Assembly (NCBI RefSeq): GCF_000520975.1
Contig: NZ_JACB01000029.1
Coordinates: 160,078-224,077 of the forward strand
DNA length: 64,000 nt
Direction: 5' to 3'
DNA from: Aquimarina megaterium XH134
GTDB lineage: Bacteria; Bacteroidota; Bacteroidia; Flavobacteriales; Flavobacteriaceae
Within the stretch, counting starts at the first letter, position 1; every line of letters begins with the position of its first letter. The notes under the pieces are model-generated. The model was not told the DNA's origin, ran no database searches, and was given only the letters and a program-made list of their open reading frames with translations. Below, piece by piece: positions 52,588 to 62,428 of the stretch. A program made the position numbers and the translations under genes.

Positions 52588-53175
52588 ATGGATACAATAA
52601 CTGTAAAAGAAAAAGTTAAAGAAGCTCGTTTGGCCAAAGGTTTATCTCAAGAAGCATTAGCCGAAATGTCAAATATTTCTCTAAGAACCATACAGCGAAT
52701 TGAAAAAGGTTCTGTTACACCACGTCTTTTTACTCTACAAACGCTAGCAAAAAAACTAGATATAGATATTTCTAATTTAACTATTAGAAAACCCAACATA
52801 CAGAATTTAACCAACGAAATATCTATTCTTAAAAAAATGAATTTATCTATTCTAGCGACATTAATTATCCCATTAGGTAATATCATAATTCCACTTATGA
52901 TCTGGAAACTAAACGGAACATTAAAAGATTTAAAGCACCTTGGAGGTAAAATAATTAGTTTTCAAATCATTTGGACAGTAGCTACCGTATCCTCCTTCTT
53001 GTTAGTCGTTTTCCTTAATAACCTTATCACAGGAAATGCTGGCAACGGACTCTACATCGCTCTAATCGTTTACTTATTCTGTTTAGCAATTAACGTTTTT
53101 ATCATCGCTAAAAACACCATTCAGTTAAATAATAAAAACATTCTTACCATGTCATTTATACCTAATTTCTTATAG
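52588..53175 (+). CDS. XRE regulator with membrane domain
   Basis: 195 residues. Residues 5-65 are an XRE-type HTH (KVKEARLAKGLSQEALAEMSNISLRTIQRIEKGSVTP). The rest has three or so hydrophobic segments (LSILATLIIPLGNIIIPLMIW, IIWTVATVSSFLLVVFL, GLYIALIVYLFCLAINVFI) of DUF4870-like type. Such HTH-membrane fusions are frequent in Flavobacteriia. The signal sensed is unknown. Confidence 0.88.
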   Translation: MDTITVKEKVKEARLAKGLSQEALAEMSNISLRTIQRIEKGSVTPRLFTLQTLAKKLDIDISNLTIRKPNIQNLTNEISILKKMNLSILATLIIPLGNIIIPLMIWKLNGTLKDLKHLGGKIISFQIIWTVATVSSFLLVVFLNNLITGNAGNGLYIALIVYLFCLAINVFIIAKNTIQLNNKNILTMSFIPNFL

Positions 53176-53270
53176 TTAGCAATAAATGGCATAAGAATGT
53201 CATAGTTCTGACATAATACATCCTCTTTCGCGCCCATACATTTGTTTCGAATAATCAAAATGAAACAAAT

Positions 53271-54920
53271 ATGATTCATCAATCATCACAAAAACCAATT
53301 CGTATACTATTATTTATAGTAATTATAATCTTCTTTTTTAATTCATGTAGTAATTCTCCAAAATCACTGGATGCACTAATGCAGGAGTATACTGAAAATG
53401 GAAGAAAAAAAATTAGTAGTCCTTTTAATGGAGTTATTCTGGTTGCGAAAAAAGGAAAAATAACCTTTAAAAAAGCTTATGGGCTAAAAGATCGAGAACA
53501 AAATATACCAAACATTGTAGACACCAAATTTCCAATTGGATCAGTAACCAAACAGTTTACAGCGATGTTAGTAATGCAACTGGTCGAAGAAGGTACTATA
53601 AAATTAGAAGATTCTGTATCAACACATTTATCTTATTTTCCAAAAGAATTAGGAAATAAGATAACAATTCATCAATTGTTATCACATACTTCTGGATTAC
53701 CACATTATGAAGGCATCCTAAGAACCGGAATAACTCAAGATGCTTTTATATCTACTGCTTACACCCCCAGGGAATTGGCAATACTAGTAGGAAAAGTAAA
53801 ACTAGCCTATGAACCGGGAACAACATTTTATTATAGTAGTTTAGGATATATGCTCTTAGGAGCTATTTTGGAAGAAGTTTCAAAAAAATCCTTTTCAGAA
53901 TTACTTGAAACAAAAATAACAAAACCTCTAGGCCTAAAAAACACCGGATATGAAACTAATGAATTTATAAAAAATGAAACTGCAAAAGGCTATTCTTTTA
54001 TTGAAGATAAAACTTTTCGTATGATTTTTATGAAATATGGAGGAAACTTTAATAATGTACCGTTTAGAGATCAGTCTAATATATATGCTACCGGAGGGAT
54101 ACACTCTACAGTTGATGATTTATTTATTTGGAGCGAAGCAATTAGGACAAACAAATTATTATCTGCTGCCTATACCAAGAAAATGTTAACCCCAAATAAG
54201 CATGGCTATTGTTATGGCTGGATTCGCAATTGGGATGATCTGATAGAAAGAAACACCAAGATAAAAATGTATACTCATGGTGGCGCTCTTCATGGTCATC
54301 GCTCGTCAATAAACATATTTGATGATGGCACAACAATTATATTTCTCTCGAATGTAAGTCCAATTAAAGACAGAGAGATAATACATCAATTATATCTAAC
54401 AGCGCATGGTCTTGAAGATGTTTATAAAATGAAAGGGTATCCAGACAGAAGTTCTTTAGATGAATTTAAAAAAAATGGAGGTATTAAAGCATTGAATAGT
54501 TATTTTGAAAAACTATCTGAGTTATGTGGCTATAAAGTGTTACCATCAGAAACTTCTGTTGGACATATTATGTATCTCTATTATCAAAATGGGAACCAGA
54601 GAATTGCAGATAGTATAAAACAGTCTTTTTTAAAAAATTATAACCCTACTGAGAATTCTATAAATAGACTAGGTTATAAATTTCTTGATGATAATTGTGA
54701 ATTAGCAATTGAGTTTTTTAAAGAAAATACAAAACGATATCCTAATTCACCAAATGTATGGGATAGCTTGGGTGAAGGTTTTTTAGTGTGTGAAAGTTAT
54801 AATGAAGCAATTACTTCTTATTCAAAAGCAATTGAATTAGGAGAAAAAACAAATCATCATAGCGTAAAACTATTTAAAGAAAATTTACAGCATGCAAAAA
54901 AGAAATCAGGAACTAAATGA
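53271..54920 (+). CDS. Beta-lactamase-fold serine hydrolase lipoprotein with TPR tail
   Basis: 549 residues. A lipobox (FNSC, C26) follows the signal. The class C-like catalytic domain (about 45-400) has SVTK (S91, K94), a YSS second motif (YYSSLGYML) and an HGG third motif (YTHGGALHGHRS). The C-terminal part carries a TPR (NVWDSLGEGFLVCESYNEAITSYSKAIELG). Such proteins act on peptides or esters, not necessarily beta-lactams. After the TGA, the same frame continues open for 36 codons. Confidence 0.92.
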   Translation: MIHQSSQKPIRILLFIVIIIFFFNSCSNSPKSLDALMQEYTENGRKKISSPFNGVILVAKKGKITFKKAYGLKDREQNIPNIVDTKFPIGSVTKQFTAMLVMQLVEEGTIKLEDSVSTHLSYFPKELGNKITIHQLLSHTSGLPHYEGILRTGITQDAFISTAYTPRELAILVGKVKLAYEPGTTFYYSSLGYMLLGAILEEVSKKSFSELLETKITKPLGLKNTGYETNEFIKNETAKGYSFIEDKTFRMIFMKYGGNFNNVPFRDQSNIYATGGIHSTVDDLFIWSEAIRTNKLLSAAYTKKMLTPNKHGYCYGWIRNWDDLIERNTKIKMYTHGGALHGHRSSINIFDDGTTIIFLSNVSPIKDREIIHQLYLTAHGLEDVYKMKGYPDRSSLDEFKKNGGIKALNSYFEKLSELCGYKVLPSETSVGHIMYLYYQNGNQRIADSIKQSFLKNYNPTENSINRLGYKFLDDNCELAIEFFKENTKRYPNSPNVWDSLGEGFLVCESYNEAITSYSKAIELGEKTNHHSVKLFKENLQHAKKKSGTK

Positions 54921-55031
54921 TATGAATCAAATTGGGTCTTAAAAATTTACATCAAAGAGGATGATCAACTAGAAGAATTGGTAGAAATAATAATTGACAA
55001 CACGGATTTTGAAAATTTGAAAAATAACTAA
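54921..55031 (+). other. In-frame open extension behind the serine hydrolase stop
   Basis: Directly after the TGA at 54918-54920, the same frame stays open for 36 sense codons (starting YESNWVLKIYIKEDDQ) before TAA at 55029. The composition looks coding (Glu/Asp-rich amphipathic). It has no ATG of its own. It may be a remnant of a longer C-terminus cut by a nonsense mutation, or of a lost neighbouring gene. Confidence 0.4.
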
Positions 55032-55106
55032 AAATATTTCTCAAAGTGATAGAACAAAAGATTTCGACATAAAATAATATAGTTTTATATTGCAATCAAA
55101 CACACA

Positions 55107-55124
55107 TTACCGAACGTTTGGTAA
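55107..55124. promoter_or_regulatory. TetR operator TTACCGAACGTTTGGTAA
   Basis: An 18-base palindrome with one mismatch, 28 bases upstream of the TetR ATG, where an autorepressor should bind. Confidence 0.6.
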
Positions 55125-55151
55125 AATATTTTTTATTTGTACATTAGCCCT

Positions 55152-55709
55152 ATGAGACCACAAAAAGTAAATGATCAGGATTTATTAGAAGGCTTAATGT
55201 CTGTTATTCGCTCTAAAGGCTATGACGGCTCAAGCCTTAATGAGCTGGCTGGTTCATCAGGTCTACGGAAAGCAAGTTTATATCATCGTTTCCCCAATGG
55301 AAAAAAAGAAATTACCTCTGTCGTTCTGGATTATGTAGAAAAATGGGCAGCTGATAACATTCTTTCTCTTTTGTCTGATACCAACATGAAGCCAGTCGAA
55401 AGGCTTGAAAAAGTACTCATAAACATAGATGATCTTTATGGAGGAGGCCAAAAGACTTGTATTTTAAGAGCATTAACAATGGATTCGAATCTCGAATTAT
55501 TTGGACAACAATTAAGTCAAATTATGAGTCAATGGATTACAGGTTTTAATACTTTAGGAATTGCATTTGGTTTATCAGAAAGTGATGCAAAGAGTAAAGC
55601 AGAGCAAACCTTAATTTTAATCCAAGGAAGTTTAATTGTATCCAAAGCCACATCAGACTCCTCTCTTTTTCAAAAAACCCTGGCATCTATAAAAACTATG
55701 TATATCTAG
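55152..55709 (+). CDS. TetR-family regulator
   Basis: 185 residues from the ATG at 55152. A TTG at 55137 would add five. The N-terminal HTH is NDQDLLEGLMSVIRSKGYDGSSLNELAGSSGLRKASLYHRFPNGKKEI. The C-terminal domain resembles TetR proteins that often pair with SDR or hydrolase genes (GGGQKTCILRAL). The ligand is unknown. The upstream palindrome suggests autoregulation. Confidence 0.92.
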   Translation: MRPQKVNDQDLLEGLMSVIRSKGYDGSSLNELAGSSGLRKASLYHRFPNGKKEITSVVLDYVEKWAADNILSLLSDTNMKPVERLEKVLINIDDLYGGGQKTCILRALTMDSNLELFGQQLSQIMSQWITGFNTLGIAFGLSESDAKSKAEQTLILIQGSLIVSKATSDSSLFQKTLASIKTMYI

Positions 55710-55750
55710 TATAAAGTCCCATATATTTTCTTCTATCTAATATTCTGTAT

Positions 55751-56197
55751 ATGCATAACAAAAAAGTAGAAATAAGAAAAGCCAAAGATTCTGATTTCTT
55801 GTCTATTCATCATTTTATCGAAATATTAGAAAATCAAACCTTCGAAAAAGAAAAACAAGAACAGATTTTTTTCGAAAACATAAAGAATCACCATAACATA
55901 TATCTTATAGCCGTAGTTGAAAATGAAATTTCCGGCTTTTTAAGTTGTCATGTTCAAAATTTGCTTCATCATAATGGATTGGTTGGCGAAATTCAGGAAA
56001 TGTTTGTAACAGAAAGCTGTCGTGGTTTAGGAATTGGACATAAATTAATAAATCAACTCAAAAAGATCGCCAGAGAAAAAGAAATTATTCAGCTAGAAGT
56101 TACTTCAAATATTAAGAGAGAAAATGCTCATAGCTTTTACAAAAACCAAGGTTTTATAAATACTCACAAGAAATTTGTTTGTAAATTCAATGAATAA
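55751..56197 (+). CDS. GNAT acetyltransferase
   Basis: A 148-residue GNAT: motif A is EIQEMFVTESCRGLGIGHKLINQLK (about residues 79-103), followed by ENAHSFYKNQGFINTHKKF. The substrate is unknown. It is 41 bases downstream of the tetR gene and may be under its control. The next gene starts close behind. Confidence 0.9.
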   Translation: MHNKKVEIRKAKDSDFLSIHHFIEILENQTFEKEKQEQIFFENIKNHHNIYLIAVVENEISGFLSCHVQNLLHHNGLVGEIQEMFVTESCRGLGIGHKLINQLKKIAREKEIIQLEVTSNIKRENAHSFYKNQGFINTHKKFVCKFNE

Positions 56198-56216
56198 AAA
56201 ACAAATATCAGCAATC

Positions 56217-56987
56217 ATGAATAAAATATTCCTCTTGATATTGATCTCGTTTCTATGCCATAAAGGGTATAGTCAGACAAAAACCATTCATGTATATGTA
56301 GCTTTGTGTGATAATGAGAATCAAGGAATTGTTCCTGTACCAGCAAAATTGGGAAACGGAAAAGATCCGAAACATAATTTATACTGGGGCGCCGGTTATG
56401 GGGTAAAATCTTTCTTTAAGTTTAAAGCAAAGGACTGGAAGTTGATAAAAGATTTTGAAACGGACAATACAATAGTATTAGATAGAGTTTTATTTAAACA
56501 TAGCACCAAAAAAATCTATTTATTAGCCGATGCATATGACGGTGCAAAAATCCAAACCTGTATTGAAGATTTCCTAGAGGCATCTAATTCTCAAAACCCT
56601 ATTTCGATTGATGTAGGCTCGGAAACATTAAGATTTGGCGGAGATGCCGATTTGCTTTCATATATCGGCCATGATGGTTTAATGGAATTTAACGTAGATA
56701 TTTCATACAAGAAAGAAGTGATTAAAAAAAGAGATGTTATCGTTTTAGCATGTTATAGTCAAAATTACTTTTCAAAAGAAATATCTCGAGCAAAAGCAAA
56801 TCCAATTTTGTGGACCACACATTTAATGGCTCCAGAAGCATATACATTAAAATCTGCAATCGATGGTTGGATCAAAGATGAAACAGGCAAACAAATTGAA
56901 GAGAGAGCAGCTCAAACGTATCATGCGTATCAAAAATGTGGTATAAAAGGGGCAAGAAACCTGTTTACTACCGGGTTTAAAAATTAG
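56217..56987 (+). CDS. Secreted hypothetical protein (256 aa)
   Basis: 256 residues from the ATG at 56217, chosen because NKIFLLILISFLCHKGYSQ is a clean signal peptide. An ATG at 56190 is the alternative. The mature part contains KTIHVYVALCDNENQGIVPVP, GNGKDPKHNLYWGAGYG and GGDADLLSYIGHDGLMEF, conserved-looking blocks of a family I cannot name. VIVLACYSQNYF and TTHLMAPEAYTL suggest a caspase-like alpha/beta core, but catalytic residues cannot be assigned. Confidence 0.78.
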   Translation: MNKIFLLILISFLCHKGYSQTKTIHVYVALCDNENQGIVPVPAKLGNGKDPKHNLYWGAGYGVKSFFKFKAKDWKLIKDFETDNTIVLDRVLFKHSTKKIYLLADAYDGAKIQTCIEDFLEASNSQNPISIDVGSETLRFGGDADLLSYIGHDGLMEFNVDISYKKEVIKKRDVIVLACYSQNYFSKEISRAKANPILWTTHLMAPEAYTLKSAIDGWIKDETGKQIEERAAQTYHAYQKCGIKGARNLFTTGFKN

Positions 56988-57059
56988 TTTGTATCTTATT
57001 TAACCAGCAGTATTAAAAATAATTTATTTAAGACATTACCAGAAAATAAGAAATAAAAA

Positions 57060-57644
57060 ATGCCATATACTCTTCTTAAAGAAAATATAGATAAGCACAT
57101 TCAATTTTCTGATGCAGAATTTGAAACCTATGGTTCTTTCTTTTATCCTAAGACAATTTCTAAAAAAGAATATTTACTTAGACAAGGTGATGTATGTCGA
57201 TTTGAAGGTTTTGTAACCAAAGGTTGTTTTCGTGTGTATACTATAGATAATGATGGCCATGAAAATGTTTTATATTTTGCTGTCGAAGATTGGTGGGTAA
57301 CCGATATAGATAGTTTTACAAATCAAGCCCCTGCTCTTTTATCTATTCAATCCTTAGAGGATAGCGAAGTTCTTCTGATCAATAAAAAAGACAAAGAACA
57401 ACTGTATCAACAAATGCCTAAAGTAGAAAAGCTATTTCGTATAATGACACAAAAAACCTTGGTTTCTTTACAAAGAAGGTTGATACGAAATCATTGTTAT
57501 ACAGCAGATGAACGCTATCTGCATTTTATGAAGACCTATCCAAAAATAGCACAAAAACTTACCAATTTACAGATTGCCGCCTATTTAGGAATTTCACATG
57601 AATTTGTAAGTAAAATTAGAAGGAAGGTCGCTTCAAAAAAATAA
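57060..57644 (+). CDS. Crp/Fnr-family transcriptional regulator
   Basis: A 194-residue paralogue of the 44791-45375 protein. The sensor domain has EYLLRQGDVCRFEGFVTKGCFRVYTID and the C-terminal HTH LQIAAYLGISHEFVSKIRR. It is followed by an MBL-fold hydrolase gene 87 bases downstream that may be a target or a co-transcribed gene. Confidence 0.9.
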   Translation: MPYTLLKENIDKHIQFSDAEFETYGSFFYPKTISKKEYLLRQGDVCRFEGFVTKGCFRVYTIDNDGHENVLYFAVEDWWVTDIDSFTNQAPALLSIQSLEDSEVLLINKKDKEQLYQQMPKVEKLFRIMTQKTLVSLQRRLIRNHCYTADERYLHFMKTYPKIAQKLTNLQIAAYLGISHEFVSKIRRKVASKK

Positions 57645-57731
57645 TCAAGATACTTATAGTTATTGAACTAGTTCAATGTTTTTAACAATGGATGCATGCA
57701 ACTTTGTACCATCATTTAAAAGAACATTAAA

Positions 57732-58595
57732 ATGAACAAAATCAATTTTTTAATAACAATACTATTAATTTCAATAACAATGAGTAGTACAGCACAAAAC
57801 CTAGAATACAAAGTATATCGGGCAGACGAAAACAGTTTTCACATCGCTTCTGTTCTAATTTATGGAGAAAAAGACGCAGTTCTTATCGATGCGCAATTCA
57901 CACTTTCTGATGCACATAACGTAGTTGCAGAAATCCTAAAAAGTGGTAAAAACCTTACAACCATTTATATAAGTCATGGAGATCCTGATTATTATTTTGG
58001 GTTAGAAGTATTTAAAAATTCCTTCCCAGATGCAACTATTTATACCAGTAAACATACGCTATCTCACATCAAAAAAACGTATGAGAAAAAGTTACAGATT
58101 TGGGGACCAAAACTAGGGAGTAATGGAACAAAAAAAGTTGTTTTCCCACAAGTATTAGAGGGAAATACGATAGATCTCGAAGGGCATTCTATTGAAATAA
58201 AAGGTCTTAATGGCCCTACTCCAGAAAGAACATTTGTCTGGATCCCATCTCTAAAAGCAATTGTAGGAGGTGTGAATGTATATGACAATTTACATCTATG
58301 GATAGCAGATGCGAGCACTACAGAAAAACGTGTTGCCTGGTTATCGGTTTTAGAAGAAATGGAACACCTTAACCCAGAAATTGTTGTTTCTGCTCATGCC
58401 TTAGACAACAGTAATCTAAATCGTAATGCTATTACCTATTCTAAAAATTATTTGATTGCTTATCAGAAAGAAGAAGTAAAATCAAAAAACTCTGAAGAGC
58501 TTATTGCTGCCATGCAAAAACTGTATCCCAATGCAGGCTTAGGTATTGCACTTCAATTAGGTGCCAAAGTCGCAAAAGGTGAAATGAAATGGTAA
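57732..58595 (+). CDS. Secreted MBL-fold metallo-hydrolase, atypical metal motif
   Basis: 287 residues with a signal peptide (NKINFLITILLISITMSSTAQ) and a metallo-beta-lactamase fold (ASVLIYGEKDAVLIDAQF). The usual HxHxDH motif reads SHGDPDYYFG (about residue 87): the first His and the Asp remain but the second and last His are replaced, so metal binding may be altered. The C-terminal SAHALDNSNLN carries another histidine. The substrate is unknown. Confidence 0.88.
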   Translation: MNKINFLITILLISITMSSTAQNLEYKVYRADENSFHIASVLIYGEKDAVLIDAQFTLSDAHNVVAEILKSGKNLTTIYISHGDPDYYFGLEVFKNSFPDATIYTSKHTLSHIKKTYEKKLQIWGPKLGSNGTKKVVFPQVLEGNTIDLEGHSIEIKGLNGPTPERTFVWIPSLKAIVGGVNVYDNLHLWIADASTTEKRVAWLSVLEEMEHLNPEIVVSAHALDNSNLNRNAITYSKNYLIAYQKEEVKSKNSEELIAAMQKLYPNAGLGIALQLGAKVAKGEMKW

Positions 58596-58714
58596 ATTCA
58601 TTTTGATAATGATACACTAACAATAGCGGTTTAAACTAACACTTAAATCGCTATTTTCTGTTTAATTTTGGTACTTTGTATCCTCAAAAGTAATGGATTC
58701 TATCAACTAAAAAT

Positions 58715-59164
58715 ATGGAAGTATCTAAGGAAAACTATAGCATCTCAACAGATAAGAACAAGTTAGATGTTTTATTGATATATAATTTTCTAACAAATGA
58801 ATCAGGATGGAGTGATGGTATTTCATATGATGTAGTAAAAGTATCAATAGAGAATTCTCTTAATTTTGGATTATATCATAATGAAAAGCAGATTGGATTT
58901 GCAAGAGTGATTTCTGACTATGCAACTATTGCTTATTTAGGAGATATTTTTATCCTCAAAGAGTATAGAAAATTAGGATTAAGTAAATGGCTAATGGAAA
59001 CCATCATGAGACATCCTAATTTACAAAATTTAAGACGTTGGATTTTGTTAACAAGTACTGCCAAATGGCTTTACGAAAAGTACGGATTTACAAAACTTCC
59101 TAAACCCGAAATTTATATGGAGAAATTTAACCCAAATGTATACACCGAAACTATAAAAGGATAG
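58715..59164 (+). CDS. GNAT acetyltransferase
   Basis: A 149-residue GNAT: LNFGLYHNEKQIGFARVISDY, LGDIFILKEYRKLGLSKWLMETIM (motif A, about residue 85) and LYEKYGFTKLPKPEIYMEKF. This matches the group whose members often start with a 'TDK-KLD' segment, as here. The substrate is unknown. Confidence 0.9.
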   Translation: MEVSKENYSISTDKNKLDVLLIYNFLTNESGWSDGISYDVVKVSIENSLNFGLYHNEKQIGFARVISDYATIAYLGDIFILKEYRKLGLSKWLMETIMRHPNLQNLRRWILLTSTAKWLYEKYGFTKLPKPEIYMEKFNPNVYTETIKG

Positions 59165-59302
59165 CAGCTTTATTTTTACAGTTTGTCTAATCACAATCAT
59201 GTTAAAAACTATAGTAGGCACAATAAGGCAAATTTCATTCTATTTTATGTCCAACCATTAGCATAAACTTGTCTTTTAAACTTTCTAAAAAAGGAAATTA
59301 TA

Positions 59303-60388
59303 ATGATAAAATTAAAATATTTAGTATCGTTTATTTCAGGTATTATCTTTATAAGTTGTGCATCAACTAATGCACAAAAGTTACCAAAAGACATTAGGGT
59401 ACAGACTCAAAAAAGAATTGATAACGGTTATCATCTAGGTACTGTAATTGGCATTGTAGACAAAACCGGAACCCATTACTATGGTTTTGGCCAAATGTCA
59501 TTATCAGATACTAATACCCCAGATGAAAATTCATTTTTTGAAATTGCATCTATAACCAAACCATTTACAACCGCACTTCTTGCTGATTTAGAATTAAAAA
59601 AAGAAATCAATATCCATGATCCAATCGAAATCTATCTTCCAGTTTTTAAAAAGGTATTGGCTAATAGCACTAGAAAAATCTCTTTAGAAAACTTGGTAAC
59701 TCATACATCTGGACTTCCTCGTAATCCATCTAATACGACTACAAGTGACAGTAACCGATATAAAGATTATTCTGTAGATGACTTAAACGAGTTCTTATCA
59801 AGTTATAAGATTGATTCTAAAACAAGTTCTTACCTTTATTCTAATCTCGCATATCTAGTTCTTGAACATGCTATTGAGACCAAAATGAAAACAAGTTACG
59901 AATCCTTAATTAACGATAGAATTACAACTGTTCTTAATATGAAAGACACCCATTTTGTTGTTCCTGATAAAAAAAGAAATAGGTTAGTTAGCGGGTATAG
60001 AAACGGGAAACAAATTGATGAAGTAGATTTAGGCAAATTTCCTGCTATGGGAGGGTTAAAAGTAACAACAAAGGATATGGTACGGTTTCTCGAAGCTCAA
60101 CTTGGCATGTATCCTTCAAATTTGGATAAAGCCCTAAAGTTAACACATAAAGAACGGTTTTCTGATGGTGATAAAATAATGGGATTGGGTTGGTCTATTT
60201 TAAAAAGAAAAGAATCAGGAAAAACGATTCACTACCATAAAGGAGGTACTAATGGTTTTGTGAGTTTTGCGGGATTTAACCTTGAAGATCAAATCGGTGT
60301 TGTTGTTCTTGTTAACGGAAGTCGTCACTTTAGCGATTTAGGGTTTAAACTTTTGGATCCTACTTATCCACTTAGTCAACCTCAATAA
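59303..60388 (+). CDS. Beta-lactamase-fold serine hydrolase lipoprotein
   Basis: 361 residues with a lipobox (FISCA, C19). Catalytic motifs: SITK (S83, K86), YSN (SYLYSNLAYL) and HKGG (HYHKGGTNGF), the full set of class C/esterase-like enzymes. It lacks the TPR tail of the 53271 paralogue. A role in cell-wall peptide or ester hydrolysis is inferred from the family. Confidence 0.92.
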   Translation: MIKLKYLVSFISGIIFISCASTNAQKLPKDIRVQTQKRIDNGYHLGTVIGIVDKTGTHYYGFGQMSLSDTNTPDENSFFEIASITKPFTTALLADLELKKEINIHDPIEIYLPVFKKVLANSTRKISLENLVTHTSGLPRNPSNTTTSDSNRYKDYSVDDLNEFLSSYKIDSKTSSYLYSNLAYLVLEHAIETKMKTSYESLINDRITTVLNMKDTHFVVPDKKRNRLVSGYRNGKQIDEVDLGKFPAMGGLKVTTKDMVRFLEAQLGMYPSNLDKALKLTHKERFSDGDKIMGLGWSILKRKESGKTIHYHKGGTNGFVSFAGFNLEDQIGVVVLVNGSRHFSDLGFKLLDPTYPLSQPQ

Positions 60389-60605
60389 TATTGAGTTTAC
60401 AGCTATATACACGAATAATCGCTTCGCAGCCAAATTTACATTTGATCGTTTTTTAGAAGAATAAAATACCATCACATCTTGGTTCGTGTCATTAAAAATT
60501 GTTTTTAGATAAAAAAGTTACCTATTGTACTCCATCTCTATACGTGGTTGCTTTTTGAGTTGTTATCTTTACAAAAAAAGTAATACAGGAGAACAATTAC
60601 AAAAA

Positions 60606-61355
60606 ATGAAAAAAGCAATATTCATACTCCTCATATATTTGATAACAGCATGCCAGCAAAAAGAAGAGAGAAAATTAACTATTGCTGTCGCTGCAAATAT
60701 GCAATTTGCAATAAAAGAGCTATCCAAGACTTTTACAAATCAAACAGGTATTACTTGTGATCTTATTATAAGCTCATCGGGAAAATTAACTGCGCAAATT
60801 AAAGAAGGTGCTCCTTTTGATATTTTTGTTTCTGCCGATATGAAATATCCAAAAGAATTATTTGATACAGGTTTTGCTACCAAAGCACCAAAAACATATG
60901 GCTACGGAAAATTGGTTATGTGGTCAATGATTGATACTATTAATCCATCTCTAGAAATTCTTAAGAATTCGAAGATACACCATATTGCACTTGCAAATCC
61001 TAAAATGGCTCCTTATGGCCTAGCTACAATAGAGATTTTAAAACGACATAACCTTTATGAAAACGTAAAAGACAAACTGGTATACGGAGAAAGCATCTTA
61101 CAAACCAATCAGTTTATTATTTCAAAATCGGCAGAAATTGGTTTTACTTCAAAATCCGTAGTTTTATCTCTAGAAATGAGTAATAAAGGCAATTGGATTG
61201 ATCTCGAAGACACTGATTACTCTGAAATCGCTCAAGGAGTTGTTATTCTTAACCAAAAGAATCATGAGGATGCAGAAAAGTTCTATACCTTTTTATCTTC
61301 TGCAGACGCAAGAAAAATTCTCGAAAATTTTGGTTATTCAACAAAAGAAAATTGA
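60606..61355 (+). CDS. modA: Molybdate ABC transporter substrate-binding protein
   Basis: 249 residues from the ATG at 60606, chosen for its lipoprotein signal (KKAIFILLIYLITACQQ, lipobox ITAC). LTIAVAANMQFAIKELSKTF and the SSSGKLTAQIKEGAPFDIFVSADMKYP block are typical for ModA, which binds molybdate or tungstate. It is the first gene of modA-TOBE-modB-modC, with the next start 3 bases after its stop. Confidence 0.93.
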   Translation: MKKAIFILLIYLITACQQKEERKLTIAVAANMQFAIKELSKTFTNQTGITCDLIISSSGKLTAQIKEGAPFDIFVSADMKYPKELFDTGFATKAPKTYGYGKLVMWSMIDTINPSLEILKNSKIHHIALANPKMAPYGLATIEILKRHNLYENVKDKLVYGESILQTNQFIISKSAEIGFTSKSVVLSLEMSNKGNWIDLEDTDYSEIAQGVVILNQKNHEDAEKFYTFLSSADARKILENFGYSTKEN

Positions 61356-61358
61356 TCT

Positions 61359-61757
61359 ATGAATGTCCTACAGGGAGAAATAACGTCTATAAAAACTAAT
61401 GGTAGTTTATCATTGGTAACTGTTCATGTTGGAACTATTAGTTTTAATACTATTATAATAGAAACCCCCGATACGGCTTCCTATTTAAAACAAGGAAATC
61501 ATATTAAAATGATTTTTAAAGAAACAGAGGTAATTGTTGGAAAAGGAATAGAGCACTCTTTAAGTATACAGAATAAAGCTATCGGAGAGATTATTAATAT
61601 AAAAAAAGGAACATTATTAAGTACGTTAACTATTGATTCTACCATTGGGCATCTAACTGCTATCATTACTTCTGATGCTGCGGATCAATTACAATTAGAA
61701 ATTGGTGAAAAAATCACAGCCCTGATTAAAACCACCGAAATAATGTTATCAGAATGA
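61359..61757 (+). CDS. Di-TOBE molybdate-binding protein (molbindin type)
   Basis: 132 residues made of two TOBE domains (LQGEITSIKTNGSLSLVTVHVG and IGEIINIKKGTLLSTLTIDS) as in ModG/Mop molbindins that store or buffer molybdate in the cytoplasm. Its stop overlaps the modB start by 4 bases (ATGA). Confidence 0.88.
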   Translation: MNVLQGEITSIKTNGSLSLVTVHVGTISFNTIIIETPDTASYLKQGNHIKMIFKETEVIVGKGIEHSLSIQNKAIGEIINIKKGTLLSTLTIDSTIGHLTAIITSDAADQLQLEIGEKITALIKTTEIMLSE

Positions 61758-62428
61758 TGGATTGGCAACCTTTAGTATTAACGTTTAAACTGGCATTAGT
61801 TACCACGCTTTTGTTATTGGTTATTTCTGTCCCCCTATCCTATTGGCTTGCTCATACAAAATCTAGAGTAAAACCATTCATAGAAACTCTGGTAAGTATG
61901 CCTTTGGTTTTACCTCCAACCGTTTTAGGGTTTTATATGCTAGTTGCTTTTAGTCCTGCAAATGCTTTTGGAAGTTGGTTAAACGAATATCTTGGGATAC
62001 AACTTATTTTTTCATTCAAAGGACTTGTTCTTGCATCGGTTATTTATAGTTTACCATTCATGGTGCACCCCATTCAAGCTGGATTTTCGAATTTACCTTC
62101 ATCAATAACAGAAGCATCCTACGTATTAGGAAAGTCTAAAATCACAACTCTTTTCAAAGTATTACTTCCCAATATAAAACCATCATTACTCACGGGAGTT
62201 GTATTAGCTTTTGCTCATACCATTGGTGAATTTGGCGTTGTATTAATGATCGGTGGTAATATGCCAGGAAAAACAAAAGTGGCCTCTATTGCTATTTATG
62301 ATGAAGTAGAGGCTCTTAATTATGATGTAGCAAATTGGTATTCGCTTATATTATTTGCAATTACATTTAGCATCTTATTACTGGTATATCTGGTTAATGG
62401 TGGATATTTAAAACGATTCTGGAAATGA
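61754..62428 (+). CDS. modB: Molybdate ABC transporter permease
   Basis: 224 residues with about five membrane helices and the ABC permease EAA loop (ITEASYVLGKSKITTLFKVLLPNIKPSLL). FAHTIGEFGVVLMIGGNMPGKTKVAS is the ModB signature. Overlaps both neighbours by 4 bases. Confidence 0.95.
   Translation: MMDWQPLVLTFKLALVTTLLLLVISVPLSYWLAHTKSRVKPFIETLVSMPLVLPPTVLGFYMLVAFSPANAFGSWLNEYLGIQLIFSFKGLVLASVIYSLPFMVHPIQAGFSNLPSSITEASYVLGKSKITTLFKVLLPNIKPSLLTGVVLAFAHTIGEFGVVLMIGGNMPGKTKVASIAIYDEVEALNYDVANWYSLILFAITFSILLLVYLVNGGYLKRFWK

Noticed and set aside
60389..60605. Possible molybdenum cofactor riboswitch upstream of modA
   Set aside because: No extended stem structure was visible in the sequence. 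Only weak hairpins and a TATCTTTA promoter-like element.
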